The notes: generated by a model from the sequence alone, not told the origin. Shown: positions 1-8,793, numbered from the stretch's first letter. The stretch is DNA of 64,000 nucleotides from Methylotenera_A sp040079935 (GCA_040079935.1 JBEBJI010000003.1:91879-155878), one strand, 5' to 3'. Translations and numbers: made by a program.

Positions 1-247
1 CACTGATAGGCACGCCTGGACTTATCACAATCAACTCAGCTTTTAGTAATATCTCCTGCTTAAATTGTCCTGTGTGATAAGTGACTTGCGACATTCGCCT
101 ATTCAAGTCATCCATATTGGGCGGGTTGTCACGCGTATCTGCTGCGGACAAAATTGCACCTTGCTTAGCAAGCCAGCTCAAAGCCGAGCGACCTGTTTCG
201 CCAAGGCCTAGCACTAATACTTTTTTGTTTTTTAACTCAATTTTCAT
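1..247 (-). CDS. murD: UDP-N-acetylmuramoylalanine--D-glutamate ligase, N-terminal part
   Basis: Partial gene running off the left edge; about 82 N-terminal residues are visible. The start reads MKIELKNKKVLVLGLGETGR, a Rossmann-type loop (GLGETGRS) typical of the first domain of MurD, which adds D-Glu to UDP-MurNAc-L-Ala in the cytoplasm. Its ATG overlaps the mraY stop by four bases (ATGA), so it is translationally coupled and belongs to the dcw operon. The order mraY-murD is the usual one. The ATP-binding and C-terminal domains are outside the window, so integrity cannot be judged. Confidence 0.9.
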   Translation of the reverse strand, partial: MKIELKNKKVLVLGLGETGRSALSWLAKQGAILSAADTRDNPPNMDDLNRRMSQVTYHTGQFKQEILLKAELIVISPGVPIS

Positions 248-1347
248 CTTAATTTCAGGGTCGATAATCCAACTAGAACGAGCATCATGGTAATAATCCA
301 AAATCGCACAACGACTTGCGTTTCCTTCCAACCTTTTTGCTCATAGTGATGATGCAATGGCGCCATTAAAAAAATGCGCTTGCCAGTGCCAGTTTTGCTT
401 TTGGTATATTTAAAATACAGCACCTGCAACGCGACTGAAAAAGTCTCCACCACAAAAACACCGCCCATAATAAATAGCACAATTTCTTGGCGAACGATGA
501 CTGCAACAACTCCTAGCGCGGCTCCCAGCGCCAATGCACCAACGTCACCCATAAACACTTCTGCGGGATAAGCGTTAAACCATAAGAATCCCAAGCCCGC
601 GCCAGCCATGGCGGCACAAAATACCATCAATTCACCCGCGCCCGCCACGTAAGGAATGCCCAAATATTTAGAGAAATATAAATGCCCCGCCACATAAGCA
701 AAAATCGCTAACGCGCTGCCCACCATCACCGTAGGCATAATCGCCAAGCCATCCAAGCCATCAGTCAAATTTACTGCGTTGCTACTGCCAACTATCACTA
801 AATACGTCAGCACAATAAAACCGACTGCGCTTAAAGGCAGCACCAAATTTTTAAGGAATGGGAAAATAAGTGTGGTTTCTGCAGACGTAGTGGATGTTTG
901 AAACAAGAAAATCGCCACGCCCAGCCCAATGACACTTTGCCAAAAATATTTCGCTTTGGCGGATAAGCCTTTCGGGTTTTTATAGACTACTTTTCTATAA
1001 TCATCCACCCAGCCAATCGCACCAAAACCAAGCGTAGTCACCAGCACAACCCAAATATATTTGTTGTGTAAATCACCCCACAACAAAGTTGCTATTGATA
1101 TCGCCACCAAAATAAGCGCGCCTCCCATGGTTGGCGTGCCCGCTTTCACCAAATGCGTTTGCGGGCCATCATCGCGCACTGCTTGCCCCACCTTGTATTG
1201 CGTAAGTTTTCGTATCATGGTCGGACCAACCATAAATGAAATGATTAGCGCAGTAAGTGTCGCCAAAACAGCGCGTAAGGTGATGTAATTAAACACATTA
1301 AAACCACGAATATCGTGCGCCAAGTAGCGTGCAAGTTCTAGCAGCAT
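244..1347 (-). CDS. mraY: Phospho-N-acetylmuramoyl-pentapeptide transferase
   Basis: Integral membrane enzyme that moves phospho-MurNAc-pentapeptide from UDP to undecaprenyl phosphate, giving lipid I. At 367 residues it has the usual proteobacterial length, with about ten hydrophobic segments. Visible signatures include the early cytoplasmic stretch GTPTMGGALI, the aspartate pair in GWVDDYRK, the NAVNLTDGLDGLA motif and the late LMAPLHHHYE motif, all near the Mg2+/nucleotide site in this family. The start overlaps the murF stop by one base and the stop overlaps the murD start by four. Identity is secure from motifs and context. Confidence 0.98.
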   Translation of the reverse strand: MLLELARYLAHDIRGFNVFNYITLRAVLATLTALIISFMVGPTMIRKLTQYKVGQAVRDDGPQTHLVKAGTPTMGGALILVAISIATLLWGDLHNKYIWVVLVTTLGFGAIGWVDDYRKVVYKNPKGLSAKAKYFWQSVIGLGVAIFLFQTSTTSAETTLIFPFLKNLVLPLSAVGFIVLTYLVIVGSSNAVNLTDGLDGLAIMPTVMVGSALAIFAYVAGHLYFSKYLGIPYVAGAGELMVFCAAMAGAGLGFLWFNAYPAEVFMGDVGALALGAALGVVAVIVRQEIVLFIMGGVFVVETFSVALQVLYFKYTKSKTGTGKRIFLMAPLHHHYEQKGWKETQVVVRFWIITMMLVLVGLSTLKLR

Positions 1348-2708
1348 TACTGTTCCTCCAATGCATCATTTTTTTCTATTAGCGCATTTACCACACGCTC
1401 CATTTTCATAAAACGCGAGCCTTTTACCAATACAGTGGTATTATTTTTAATCAGGCTGTAAGCCGCATCCAGCAAGGTTTGCAGCGACGCATAATGCGTG
1501 GCATTTTTGCCAAATGCTTGCACTGCAAATACGCTATTTTCACCAAGTGCCAATAAGGTATGCACGCCTTTTTGTTTGGCATACGCGCCCACTTCCGCGT
1601 GCATTTTGGCGGCATCTGCGCCCAGCTCGCCCATGTCACCCATCACGAAAATCTGAAGTGTTTTCTGGTTTGCTAATACGTCAATTGCTGCCTTCATCGA
1701 ATCTGGATTAGCGTTGTATGTATCATCTATCACCACCCCGCCTTTATTGCCTTGCAGCCAATTCAATCGACCTTTTACCGCACCAAAAACTGCCAAACCT
1801 TTTGCTATATCTTCATTAGAAACACCCAACGCAACCGCAACAGCGCTTGCTGCTAGGGCATTATGAATATTGTGCTTACCTAACACGCTGAGCTTGAATT
1901 CGATTTCTCCGCTAAGCGTTTTAAGCTTAATTTTTGTCAAATTGCCGATAATTTTGTAGTTCGCGCTGATATCTGCCACTTTTTCTAAACCAAACGTGAT
2001 GATTTTTTTATTTTTATTCAGTGATTTCCAATAATCTGCAAAATCATCATCCACATTGATAATCGCAATGCCATCATCTGCAAGCCCTGCAAAAATCTCG
2101 CCTTTGGCTTTTGCTATATTTTCGCGCGAGCCAACTTCGCCAATATGAGCCGTGCCAGCATTAGTAACCACCGCAACTGTGGGTTGTGCGATGCGAGTTA
2201 AATAATCAATCTCACCAAGGTGACTCATGCCCATTTCAATCACCGCTTCAGTATGTTCTGGGCGAATCTTAAGCAGCGTCATTGGCATGCCAATATCATT
2301 ATTCAGGTTGCCCTGTGTGACAAGAACAGAGCGGCCTCCAGGCGCATTCAAAATAGTTGCTATCATCTCTTTTACGGTAGTTTTGCCATTGCTACCAGTC
2401 ACCGCCACCAGTGGAATGCTGAATTGACTGCGCCAATGTTTTGCTAACATACCTAAGCTTGAGAGCGTGTTTTGTACCACCACTGCTGGGAGAGCTTTTG
2501 TGTTTTCATCTGACACCAGCACCGCGGTAGCACCTTGTTGTACAGCCTCTAGCGCGTAACTGTTACCGTCAAAATTTTCACCTTTGATACCAATAAATAA
2601 TTGGTTTTTTACAATGTTGCGGCTATCACTACCCACGCTTTGCACCAACACGTCATCGCCCAGCATGCGGCCATCCAGCACTTTAGCAATTTCGCTAAGC
2701 ATGATCAT
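1347..2708 (-). CDS. murF: UDP-N-acetylmuramoyl-tripeptide--D-alanyl-D-alanine ligase
   Basis: Cytoplasmic ATP-dependent ligase that adds D-Ala-D-Ala to complete the UDP-MurNAc-pentapeptide. It has 453 residues, normal for MurF. The P-loop VTGSNGKTTVKEM (about residue 105) and the C-terminal ligase segment DDTYNANPDSM (about residue 325) are characteristic; the N-terminal domain has the MurF-type SDSRNI segment. The start MIM overlaps the end of murE by four bases; the second Met, two codons on, is an equally possible start. The stop shares a base with the mraY ATG. Part of the dcw operon. Confidence 0.97.
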   Translation of the reverse strand: MIMLSEIAKVLDGRMLGDDVLVQSVGSDSRNIVKNQLFIGIKGENFDGNSYALEAVQQGATAVLVSDENTKALPAVVVQNTLSSLGMLAKHWRSQFSIPLVAVTGSNGKTTVKEMIATILNAPGGRSVLVTQGNLNNDIGMPMTLLKIRPEHTEAVIEMGMSHLGEIDYLTRIAQPTVAVVTNAGTAHIGEVGSRENIAKAKGEIFAGLADDGIAIINVDDDFADYWKSLNKNKKIITFGLEKVADISANYKIIGNLTKIKLKTLSGEIEFKLSVLGKHNIHNALAASAVAVALGVSNEDIAKGLAVFGAVKGRLNWLQGNKGGVVIDDTYNANPDSMKAAIDVLANQKTLQIFVMGDMGELGADAAKMHAEVGAYAKQKGVHTLLALGENSVFAVQAFGKNATHYASLQTLLDAAYSLIKNNTTVLVKGSRFMKMERVVNALIEKNDALEEQ

Positions 2709-4138
2709 GCAAACGCCCCTTGATAAATATTGAGCACGTTTTGTGCTTGCTCTATATCGCTAAAACGATGTTTTTTACCTGCGATTTCCTGATAATCCTC
2801 GTGGCCTTTACCTGCAATCAGCACAATATCATTTGGTTTAGCCGAAAAAATTCCAACAGAGATGGCTTTAGCACGATCTTCTTCAATTACAAAATTGCCT
2901 TGCATACCCGTTAAAATGTCTTGAATAATTTTATCAGGCGCTTCGTCGCGCGGATTATCCGATGTCACTACCACCGTATCAGCAATAGCGCTAGCGACTT
3001 TTCCCATCAATTCGCGCTTACCAGCGTCTCGATTGCCGCCGCAACCAAATACGCAAATGAGTTTGGCACTAGCCTGCGCTTTTAATGTGGTCAGCACTTT
3101 TTCTAAGGCATCAGGTGTATGCGCGTAATCCACCACCACTAAAGGCAAATTGCCACCACCCAATTGCTGCATGCGTCCAGCGGCCGACTGAATGTGTGAA
3201 ATCGCCTCTATCGCTTCTTCTAAACTCACCTTAGATGCAAGTAAAGTTGCCAACACTGCCAGTACGTTATACACATTAAAACGTCCGATTAAATTGGCTT
3301 TTACAGGCGCATTGCCTTGTGGAGTCACCGCGTAAAAAACAAAATGGGTATTTTCAAAATGTAGCTCGGTCGCCCTAACTGCGCCACGGTCGATGCCATA
3401 ACTCAATACTGGTGTGCCAACATTGGTTAACTCTTTTTCAATTTCCCGGCCAAATTCATCATCACAATTCAGTACGGCAACCTTCAAATCACTGCCAACA
3501 AATAGGCAGCGTTTCGCATCTGCATAGTCTTCAAACGAGCCGTGATAATCCAAATGATCTCGCGTTAAATTGCTCAGCACCGCCACATCAAAATTCACGC
3601 CACGTACACGGCCTTGATGCAGACCATGTGAAGACACTTCCATAGCGACGGCTTTAACATCTTGCTTCACATAATCTGCCAACATTTCTTGCAATAAAAC
3701 CGCATCTGGCGTGGTATTTGAAGTTTCAGTTAACTTATTTGGCAAACCATTACCCAGCGTGCCAATGACCGCAGTTTTTTTGCCTAAATGGTTAAAGCAT
3801 TGGCTTAACCATTGCGAAATCGAAGTTTTGCCGTTGGTGCCCGTCACGCCTATCATCCACAGCTTTTCAGAAGGTTTCCCATAAAATTGACTGGCAATGC
3901 TGCCAGCTTGCAGACGTAATTGCTTTATTGGCTTATTTTCAATGTCCCACTTGGCATTCCATTCAAAATTTTCAGAATCCCAAATTACCGCGCTAGCACC
4001 ATTACTAATGGCCTCCGCAATATATTTGCGACCATCTGTTTTATCGCCTGGGTAAGCCAAAAATAGACTGCCTGACTGCACTTTTCGACTATCAGATGTC
4101 ATGCTTTTTACAGGTGTTTTTATCGCGTATTGACTCAT
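2705..4138 (-). CDS. murE: UDP-N-acetylmuramoyl-tripeptide synthetase, meso-diaminopimelate type
   Basis: Adds the third residue of the peptidoglycan stem peptide in the cytoplasm. At 477 residues it has the P-loop VTGTNGKTS (about residue 100) and the motif SDNPRDEAPD (about residue 395). DNPR is the signature of enzymes that select meso-diaminopimelate rather than lysine, so a standard Gram-negative DAP peptidoglycan is predicted. The start overlaps the ftsI stop by four bases and the stop overlaps the murF start by four. No irregularity is seen. Confidence 0.97.
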   Translation of the reverse strand: MSQYAIKTPVKSMTSDSRKVQSGSLFLAYPGDKTDGRKYIAEAISNGASAVIWDSENFEWNAKWDIENKPIKQLRLQAGSIASQFYGKPSEKLWMIGVTGTNGKTSISQWLSQCFNHLGKKTAVIGTLGNGLPNKLTETSNTTPDAVLLQEMLADYVKQDVKAVAMEVSSHGLHQGRVRGVNFDVAVLSNLTRDHLDYHGSFEDYADAKRCLFVGSDLKVAVLNCDDEFGREIEKELTNVGTPVLSYGIDRGAVRATELHFENTHFVFYAVTPQGNAPVKANLIGRFNVYNVLAVLATLLASKVSLEEAIEAISHIQSAAGRMQQLGGGNLPLVVVDYAHTPDALEKVLTTLKAQASAKLICVFGCGGNRDAGKRELMGKVASAIADTVVVTSDNPRDEAPDKIIQDILTGMQGNFVIEEDRAKAISVGIFSAKPNDIVLIAGKGHEDYQEIAGKKHRFSDIEQAQNVLNIYQGAFA

Positions 4139-5871
4139 ACCACCTCTTTTGCATCTTCAATTGATTCAGGTGGAATCACGATGTTGGTGTTAGGCGAATC
4201 TTGCGGCACAGCGAGCATACGCAAGGCATCCGCCATGACTGCGGCAAACACTGGCGCGGCAACTATGCCGCCATAATATTGTTCATTTTCAATGTTGGGT
4301 TCATCGATCATCACCGCCATAATCAAGCGTGGATTAGACGCTGGCGCAATGCCTACAAACGAACCTACATATTTATCTTTTTCGTAACCTGTGCCGCCAA
4401 TTTTATGTGCGGTGCCTGTTTTTCCTGCCACGCGATAACCCGCGACCTGTGCCCTTAACGCAGTACCGCCTGGTTGTATTACCATCTCGAGCATATCTTT
4501 TACATCATTGGCCACTTGTGCCGAAAATACTTGGTGACCTACTGGCGACTCAGTCAACTTGGTAAGCGAAACTGGCTTTAATTCACCTTCATTCGCAAAT
4601 ACGGTGTAAGCGCGCGCTAACTGTAATAAAGTGACGCTAATTCCATGCCCATACGACATGGTTGCCTGCTCAATGGGTCGCCAAGTTTTGTAACTGCGCA
4701 AAATACCTGAGGCCTCACCAGGAAAGCCAATATTGGCGCGCGAGCCAAAACCCAGCTGGTTAAAGGTACTCCAGAGCTCTTCTTTTTTTAGGCTTAAAGC
4801 CATTTTCGCCGCACCAACATTGGACGATTTCTGTATCACTTGCGCTACCGTTAAAACGCCATGGGGATGCGCATCATGAATGGTGGCTGGACCTATATTC
4901 ATAGCACCTGGTGCAGTTTGAATTTTAGTATCAGGTTGATAATCCCCGAACTGCATTGCCGCAGCCGCTGTCACCGCCTTCATAGTCGAGCCTGGCTCAA
5001 ACATATCGGTAATCGCGCGATTACGCGTTTTTCCTTTAATATTCACTGGATTATTTGGGTTATACGTGGGCAAATTCACCATTGCCAATACTTCACCCGT
5101 TTTTGCGTCCAGTATCACCACCGCGCCTGCCTTGGCTCTATGCGCTTCTACCGCTTTTTGCAACTCTCTAAACGCCAAATATTGCAGACGCCTATCAATA
5201 CTCAACACCAAATCGCGTCCATCCTGCGGAACTTTCACCGCTTCTAAATCTTCTACAATATGGCCTTGCCTATCTTGAATCACGCGGCGACTGCCCGCCT
5301 TGCCAGAAAGCACGCTGTTTTGCGCCAACTCGAAACCTTCTTGACCGTTATCATCAATGCCTGTGAAGCCGACCAAATGCGCGGTGACGTCGCCTGCAGG
5401 ATAAAAGCGCTTGTACTCACGTTGCAAAAACACACCTGGAATTTCTAGGCTCATTACTTTCGCGGCTAAATCTGGTGAAATGCGGCGCTTTAAATAGACA
5501 AATTCACGCTCTCTATTGGCAATTTTTTTGTCTATATCTTTGGTTTTTATCGTAAGTAATTTAGCTAATGCAATTTTTTGTTTTTTGTTGATTTCTACGT
5601 CTGGCGGACTTGCCCACACCGATTCCACTGGGCTACTAATCGCAAGCAACTCACCATTTCTATCAGTAATTTTGCCGCGATGCGCTTGCAGCACCAAGGC
5701 GCGGCTGTAACGCGCATCACCCTTTTGCTGTAAGAAATCTTTATGTAAACTTTGCAAATAGATGCCTCGCATAAAAAGGCCTGCAAACAGCACTAGCACG
5801 CTAATGAGTAGCACTCGCCTGCGCCAGGCGGGCAACTTAACAATGTGATGCTGCGGGTGGTTATAAGCCAT
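4135..5871 (-). CDS. ftsI: Septal peptidoglycan transpeptidase FtsI (PBP3)
   Basis: Class B penicillin-binding protein that cross-links septal peptidoglycan in the divisome. At 578 residues it has a short cytoplasmic tail, one membrane anchor (about residues 19-40), a PBP dimerisation region, and a transpeptidase domain with all three active-site boxes: STMK (SxxK, about residue 300), SSN (about residue 350) and KTGT (about residue 480). It lies between ftsL (2-base gap) and murE (4-base overlap), as in other proteobacterial dcw clusters. Nothing unusual. Confidence 0.97.
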   Translation of the reverse strand: MAYNHPQHHIVKLPAWRRRVLLISVLVLFAGLFMRGIYLQSLHKDFLQQKGDARYSRALVLQAHRGKITDRNGELLAISSPVESVWASPPDVEINKKQKIALAKLLTIKTKDIDKKIANREREFVYLKRRISPDLAAKVMSLEIPGVFLQREYKRFYPAGDVTAHLVGFTGIDDNGQEGFELAQNSVLSGKAGSRRVIQDRQGHIVEDLEAVKVPQDGRDLVLSIDRRLQYLAFRELQKAVEAHRAKAGAVVILDAKTGEVLAMVNLPTYNPNNPVNIKGKTRNRAITDMFEPGSTMKAVTAAAAMQFGDYQPDTKIQTAPGAMNIGPATIHDAHPHGVLTVAQVIQKSSNVGAAKMALSLKKEELWSTFNQLGFGSRANIGFPGEASGILRSYKTWRPIEQATMSYGHGISVTLLQLARAYTVFANEGELKPVSLTKLTESPVGHQVFSAQVANDVKDMLEMVIQPGGTALRAQVAGYRVAGKTGTAHKIGGTGYEKDKYVGSFVGIAPASNPRLIMAVMIDEPNIENEQYYGGIVAAPVFAAVMADALRMLAVPQDSPNTNIVIPPESIEDAKEVV

Positions 5872-5873
5872 GT

Positions 5874-6149
5874 TTACTGTTTCATTTCTTCAAGTGAAAT
5901 CACTTGTATGCGTTTTGCGTCAGGCACTTGCATATTTAATTTTTTCGCCGCCAGCTCTTCTACGCGCGAGTGCATCGCCCAAGTGCTTTGTTCTAGCTGC
6001 AATTGACCATATTCTGTATCGTATTTCTTACCCAAGTTTTGCAACTGCTCTAGCTCAAAATACAATTTGCGCGCCTTATGTTGCGAGGTCACGATGCTCA
6101 AGCCCACCAAGATAAGCACAAAAAATAAGGTTAAATTGAGGCGCGTCAT
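5874..6149 (-). CDS. ftsL: Cell division protein FtsL
   Basis: Small bitopic divisome protein, 91 residues: a short N-terminus, one membrane helix (LNLTLFFVLILVGLSIVTSQ), then a periplasmic coiled-coil-like stretch. Family sequences diverge strongly, so identity rests on size, topology and position between rsmH and ftsI. A longer reading starting at 6194 exists, but the ATG at 6149 fits better: it overlaps the rsmH stop by four bases (ATGA), like its neighbours, and puts the membrane segment near the N-terminus. It is expected to act with FtsB/FtsQ, neither of which is in the window. Confidence 0.9.
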   Translation of the reverse strand: MTRLNLTLFFVLILVGLSIVTSQHKARKLYFELEQLQNLGKKYDTEYGQLQLEQSTWAMHSRVEELAAKKLNMQVPDAKRIQVISLEEMKQ

Positions 6150-7144
6150 GTTGTAGCCGTTCGTTCTGCCACGCGCATAACAGCACTTCTGCAACGCACA
6201 TTTTGTTTGATTTCAACGGCGCTTGGTTTGATGGCTTTACCTATCAATGCCAACCTTGGCTGCGGCAAATCTTTCGCTTTAATCGGAAAATTGCTTGGTA
6301 AATCATCACGATTCTGTTCGTTCTGAATAAAGCGCTTCACAATTCTATCTTCCAGCGAATGAAAACTAATGACCACCAATCTGCCGCCAGCGGCCAATAA
6401 ATTCAGGCATTGCGGCAGTATTAGCGATAACTCCTCAAGCTCTTGATTGACGAAAATCCGTAAAGCTTGAAAGGTGCGCGTGGCTGGGTTCTGCCCCGGC
6501 TCGACCTTGGGGATTGCACTTGCCACGATCGCGGCAAGCTGTCCTGTAGTGGTGATGGCGCGCCCATCATTGCGCTCCTTAATAATCGCCCTTGCAACCT
6601 GCTTAGCAAACCGTTCTTCACCATAATTTTTTATAACCTCCCCTAATTGTTGCTCTGAAATTGTGGACAGCAGTTCTGCAACTGTTTTGCCACGCGTCTG
6701 ATCCATGCGCATATCGAGTGGACCATCAAACCTAAAACTAAAACCACGCTCGCCTTCGTCGATTTGTGGCGACGAAATGCCGAGATCCAGCAAAATGCCA
6801 TCAACGTGCGTTAAATTATTTTCTTTTGCCAATTTATTGATTTCTGAAAAGTGCTGATGCGAGATGTGAAATCGCGCGTCTTGAATTTGTTTGCCTGCTT
6901 CTAAAGCTACCAAATCTCTATCTATAGCGAATAGGCGACCAGTCTTGCCCAACTTGGATAATATTTTTTTGCTGTGCCCACCGCGACCAAATGTGCCATC
7001 AATGTAAGTGCCACTGGGTTTGATGTTGAGCGCTTCAACCGCCTCATTGAGCAAAACCGTAATGTGTGTTGAAACTGTTGACATTGTTGCTGGCGACACT
7101 GGGACTGGGGCTGTTGCGGGCGCCGAACTCGCGCCCGTCATCAT
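6146..7144 (-). CDS. rsmH: 16S rRNA (cytosine(1402)-N(4))-methyltransferase RsmH
   Basis: SAM-dependent methyltransferase (MraW family) acting on C1402 in the 16S decoding centre. The first motif is GTFGRGGHSKKIL; ILLDLGISSPQ and the late VISFHSLEDRIVKRF motif also mark the family. The ATG at 7144 overlaps the mraZ stop by four bases, but the first 20 residues are a low-complexity Ala/Pro/Thr stretch absent from typical RsmH. An internal ATG at 7084 gives MSTVSTHITVLLNEAV, which matches the usual start, so 7084 may be the real one. Product certain, start uncertain. Confidence 0.95.
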   Translation of the reverse strand: MMTGASSAPATAPVPVSPATMSTVSTHITVLLNEAVEALNIKPSGTYIDGTFGRGGHSKKILSKLGKTGRLFAIDRDLVALEAGKQIQDARFHISHQHFSEINKLAKENNLTHVDGILLDLGISSPQIDEGERGFSFRFDGPLDMRMDQTRGKTVAELLSTISEQQLGEVIKNYGEERFAKQVARAIIKERNDGRAITTTGQLAAIVASAIPKVEPGQNPATRTFQALRIFVNQELEELSLILPQCLNLLAAGGRLVVISFHSLEDRIVKRFIQNEQNRDDLPSNFPIKAKDLPQPRLALIGKAIKPSAVEIKQNVRCRSAVMRVAERTATT

Positions 7145-7587
7145 AGTGAAAAACCTTCTAATTCTGCGGGCATCTCAATGCCATCGCCACCCATGACGTT
7201 TTCAAGCTGTTTGCGCCAAGCTTCCATATTCCACATTTCAAAATGGCTGCCTTGACCTACCAACATGACATCTTTTGCTAAACTTGCAAATTCGCGTAAC
7301 ACAGGCGAAACTAGCATACGACCAGCATTATCAATCGTAATATCTTCTGCATAACCTACCAGCAAACGTTGCAAGCCAGAAGACTGTTTATCAAAACTGG
7401 AAAGCGCCATCATTTTGGCTTCAATCGGCTCCCACGCGGGTTGTGGATACAACAATAAGCATCCGTGCGGGTGCGCAGTCAACACCACATTGCCCGCAGA
7501 TTGCCTTAAAAGTGCATCGCGATGCTTAGCAGGCACTGCTAGCCTACCCTTTGCATCCATACTTAAATTTGTCGCGCCGCGAAACAT
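7141..7587 (-). CDS. mraZ: Transcriptional regulator MraZ
   Basis: DNA-binding autorepressor of the dcw operon, related to the AbrB/SpoVT fold. It has 148 residues with two copies of the family motif: MDAKGRLAVP (about residues 10-19) and IDNAGRMLVSP (about residues 85-95), both containing the DxxGR core that contacts DNA. It is first in the operon, directly downstream of a promoter and three MraZ boxes (see 7673-7697), so autoregulation is strongly indicated. No strong Shine-Dalgarno sequence is visible before the ATG. Confidence 0.97.
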   Translation of the reverse strand: MFRGATNLSMDAKGRLAVPAKHRDALLRQSAGNVVLTAHPHGCLLLYPQPAWEPIEAKMMALSSFDKQSSGLQRLLVGYAEDITIDNAGRMLVSPVLREFASLAKDVMLVGQGSHFEMWNMEAWRKQLENVMGGDGIEMPAELEGFSL

Positions 7588-7672
7588 GATTGAATAAAAG
7601 CCTTATAATTTCTTATCTTTATTGAGTAAAAAGCGAGGAATCACTAACTACCCCTAGCTTGAGTTAGTCATT

Positions 7673-7697
7673 CCCCACAAAAACCCACTTTTCCCCA
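7673..7697 (-). promoter_or_regulatory. MraZ operator: three TGGGN boxes
   Basis: On the minus strand this reads TGGGG-N5-TGGGT-N5-TGGGG, three boxes with exactly 10-base periodicity, about 85 bases before the mraZ ATG. This is the published MraZ site architecture (TGGGN repeats with 5-base spacers). It lies just downstream of a predicted promoter (7706-7734), so bound MraZ would block initiation or early elongation. Seen directly; the function is inferred from the family. Confidence 0.9.
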
Positions 7698-7705
7698 CAA
7701 ATTGA

Positions 7706-7734
7706 ACTATAGATAAAAAAAAAGCGCTTTGCAA
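7706..7734 (-). promoter_or_regulatory. Predicted sigma70 promoter of the dcw operon
   Basis: On the minus strand the -35 box is TTGCAA (7729-7734) and the -10 box TATAGT (7706-7711), with a 17-base spacer. Both boxes are close to consensus. Initiation near 7699 would place the MraZ boxes at the very start of the transcript, matching the known arrangement of the mra promoter. Confidence 0.75.
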
Positions 7735-7897
7735 GCACTTTTTGACATTTTTTCTTTATAAGACAAAGACTTAGCGCATTTTTGTTGAAAAAACAAAAAT
7801 GTTAATAATCAATAAGTTATAAAATTAAGTGAATGTGAAATATCAGTATTACTGATTATGTGATTGAATTGCATGGATGGCGCAATTTAGAAAGAGT
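7735..7897. other. AT-rich gap between dcw promoter and RNase P RNA
   Basis: No gene is seen here. It contains two perfect palindromes: CATTTTTGTT/AACAAAAATG (7777-7801, five-base loop) and ATCAGTA-T-TACTGAT (7842-7856). Either could help end rnpB transcription or bind a regulator, but neither has the GC-rich stem of an ordinary intrinsic terminator. Confidence 0.4.
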
Positions 7898-8198
7898 GAA
7901 GCTAGCCGATAAGCCGGGTTCTGTCGTGCATTGCTACACGCAACAGTCATTCATCTAGGCGCGCAATTACTCACGCGCTCAAGCAACCTACCCGCTGGCA
8001 GCGCGAGCCACGCCTATTGCCAGCCTATTTGGTCTTGCTGCAGATGGAGGTTACCGCGTTTCACCGTAACTTAATACGCTCGTCTCTGTGGCCCTATTCC
8101 GCACCTCACGGTGTACGGCCGTTAGCCGTCATCTTGCTCTTTGCAGCCCGGACTTTCCTCCCCCAATTGCTTGGCGGCGACTGTCTAGCTAGCTTCAG
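7898..8198 (-). ncRNA. rnpB: RNase P RNA (bacterial type A), compact
   Basis: Catalytic RNA of RNase P, which matures tRNA 5' ends. On the minus strand the landmarks are in order: GAGGAAAGTCCGGGCT near the 5' end, an ACAGAGA element, AGCAAGACCAAATAGG, GGGTAGGTTGCTTGAG, CCTAGATGAATGACTG and ACGACAGAACCCGGCTTATC at the 3' end. Termini were placed by the P1 pairing of GAAGCTAGC with GCTAGCTTC. A TAAAAT box (8203-8208) just upstream of the 5' end is a likely -10. At about 300 bases it is shorter than the roughly 377-base E. coli RNA; the shortening is in the region between the GGGCT and ACAGAGA landmarks. Ends are accurate to a few bases. Confidence 0.95.
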
Positions 8199-8284
8199 CG
8201 TTATTTTAACACGTTAACAAGGCGAAAATTTACTGCTCTGAGACCCAATATCCATGCGGCTTCCAGAGCATCTATTTTAATTAC

Positions 8285-8779
8285 TTAAGGCTTAACTACT
8301 AAACCATTTTTAACCGATTTAACACCTTTTACACTCGCAGCGATTTGCTCGGCGCGATTTTTAGTGGCTTGGTCATTTACAAAGCCGCTCAAAATCACAA
8401 TATTGTCTTTAGTTTCCACGCTCACTTTAAAACTTTTAATGCCTTTTTCCAGCAAATATTTAGATTTAATTTTTGTGGTAATCGCGCTGTCAGCGGCGGC
8501 CTGCTTGGCTTCTTTTTGCTGTACGGCTGATTTATGAGTGGAATATTCATCATAGCTTAAGCTGCCATTGTGATTTTTATCTGCTTTGCTGAAACTGCTA
8601 AAATCATACATGCTGTCTTTTTTAATTTCTGAAGCGCTTAATTTTCCATCGCTATCTACATCTAGCATTTTAAAATCATGCTGCAGACTAGTTTGATTAA
8701 TTTCATCTGTGTCAAAAGCAAGCACTGGCGTGCTTTGCAGGCCGATTAAAATTACAAAAATTATATTCATTTGTCGCAT
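8285..8779 (-). CDS. Exported EF-hand and BON domain protein
   Basis: 164 residues. An N-terminal signal peptide (about 1-21, ending PVLA) points to the periplasm. Two EF-hand loops follow, D40-E51 (DVDSDGKLSASE) and D67-E78 (DKNHNGSLSYDE), both with full sets of oxygen ligands at positions 1, 3, 5 and 12. A lysine/alanine-rich linker then leads to one BON domain (about 97-164), a fold linked to phospholipid or envelope binding. Function is not known; a metal-responsive envelope protein is a reasonable inference. Neither loop has the proline at position 2 that marks lanmodulin, so calcium is the default ligand. It precedes rnpB and follows pyrC by 14 bases. Confidence 0.8.
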   Translation of the reverse strand: MRQMNIIFVILIGLQSTPVLAFDTDEINQTSLQHDFKMLDVDSDGKLSASEIKKDSMYDFSSFSKADKNHNGSLSYDEYSTHKSAVQQKEAKQAAADSAITTKIKSKYLLEKGIKSFKVSVETKDNIVILSGFVNDQATKNRAEQIAASVKGVKSVKNGLVVKP

Positions 8780-8793
8780 TTTTATCCCAAACT

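Noticed and set aside
6150..6194. Longer N-terminus for FtsL starting at 6194
   Set aside because: It would overlap rsmH by 49 bases and add a Cys/Arg-rich tail; the ATG at 6149 gives the usual four-base overlap.
8397..8661. Lanmodulin assignment for the EF-hand protein
   Set aside because: Lanmodulin loops have proline at position 2 and there are normally three or four hands; here position 2 is V or K, only two loops are seen, and a BON domain follows.
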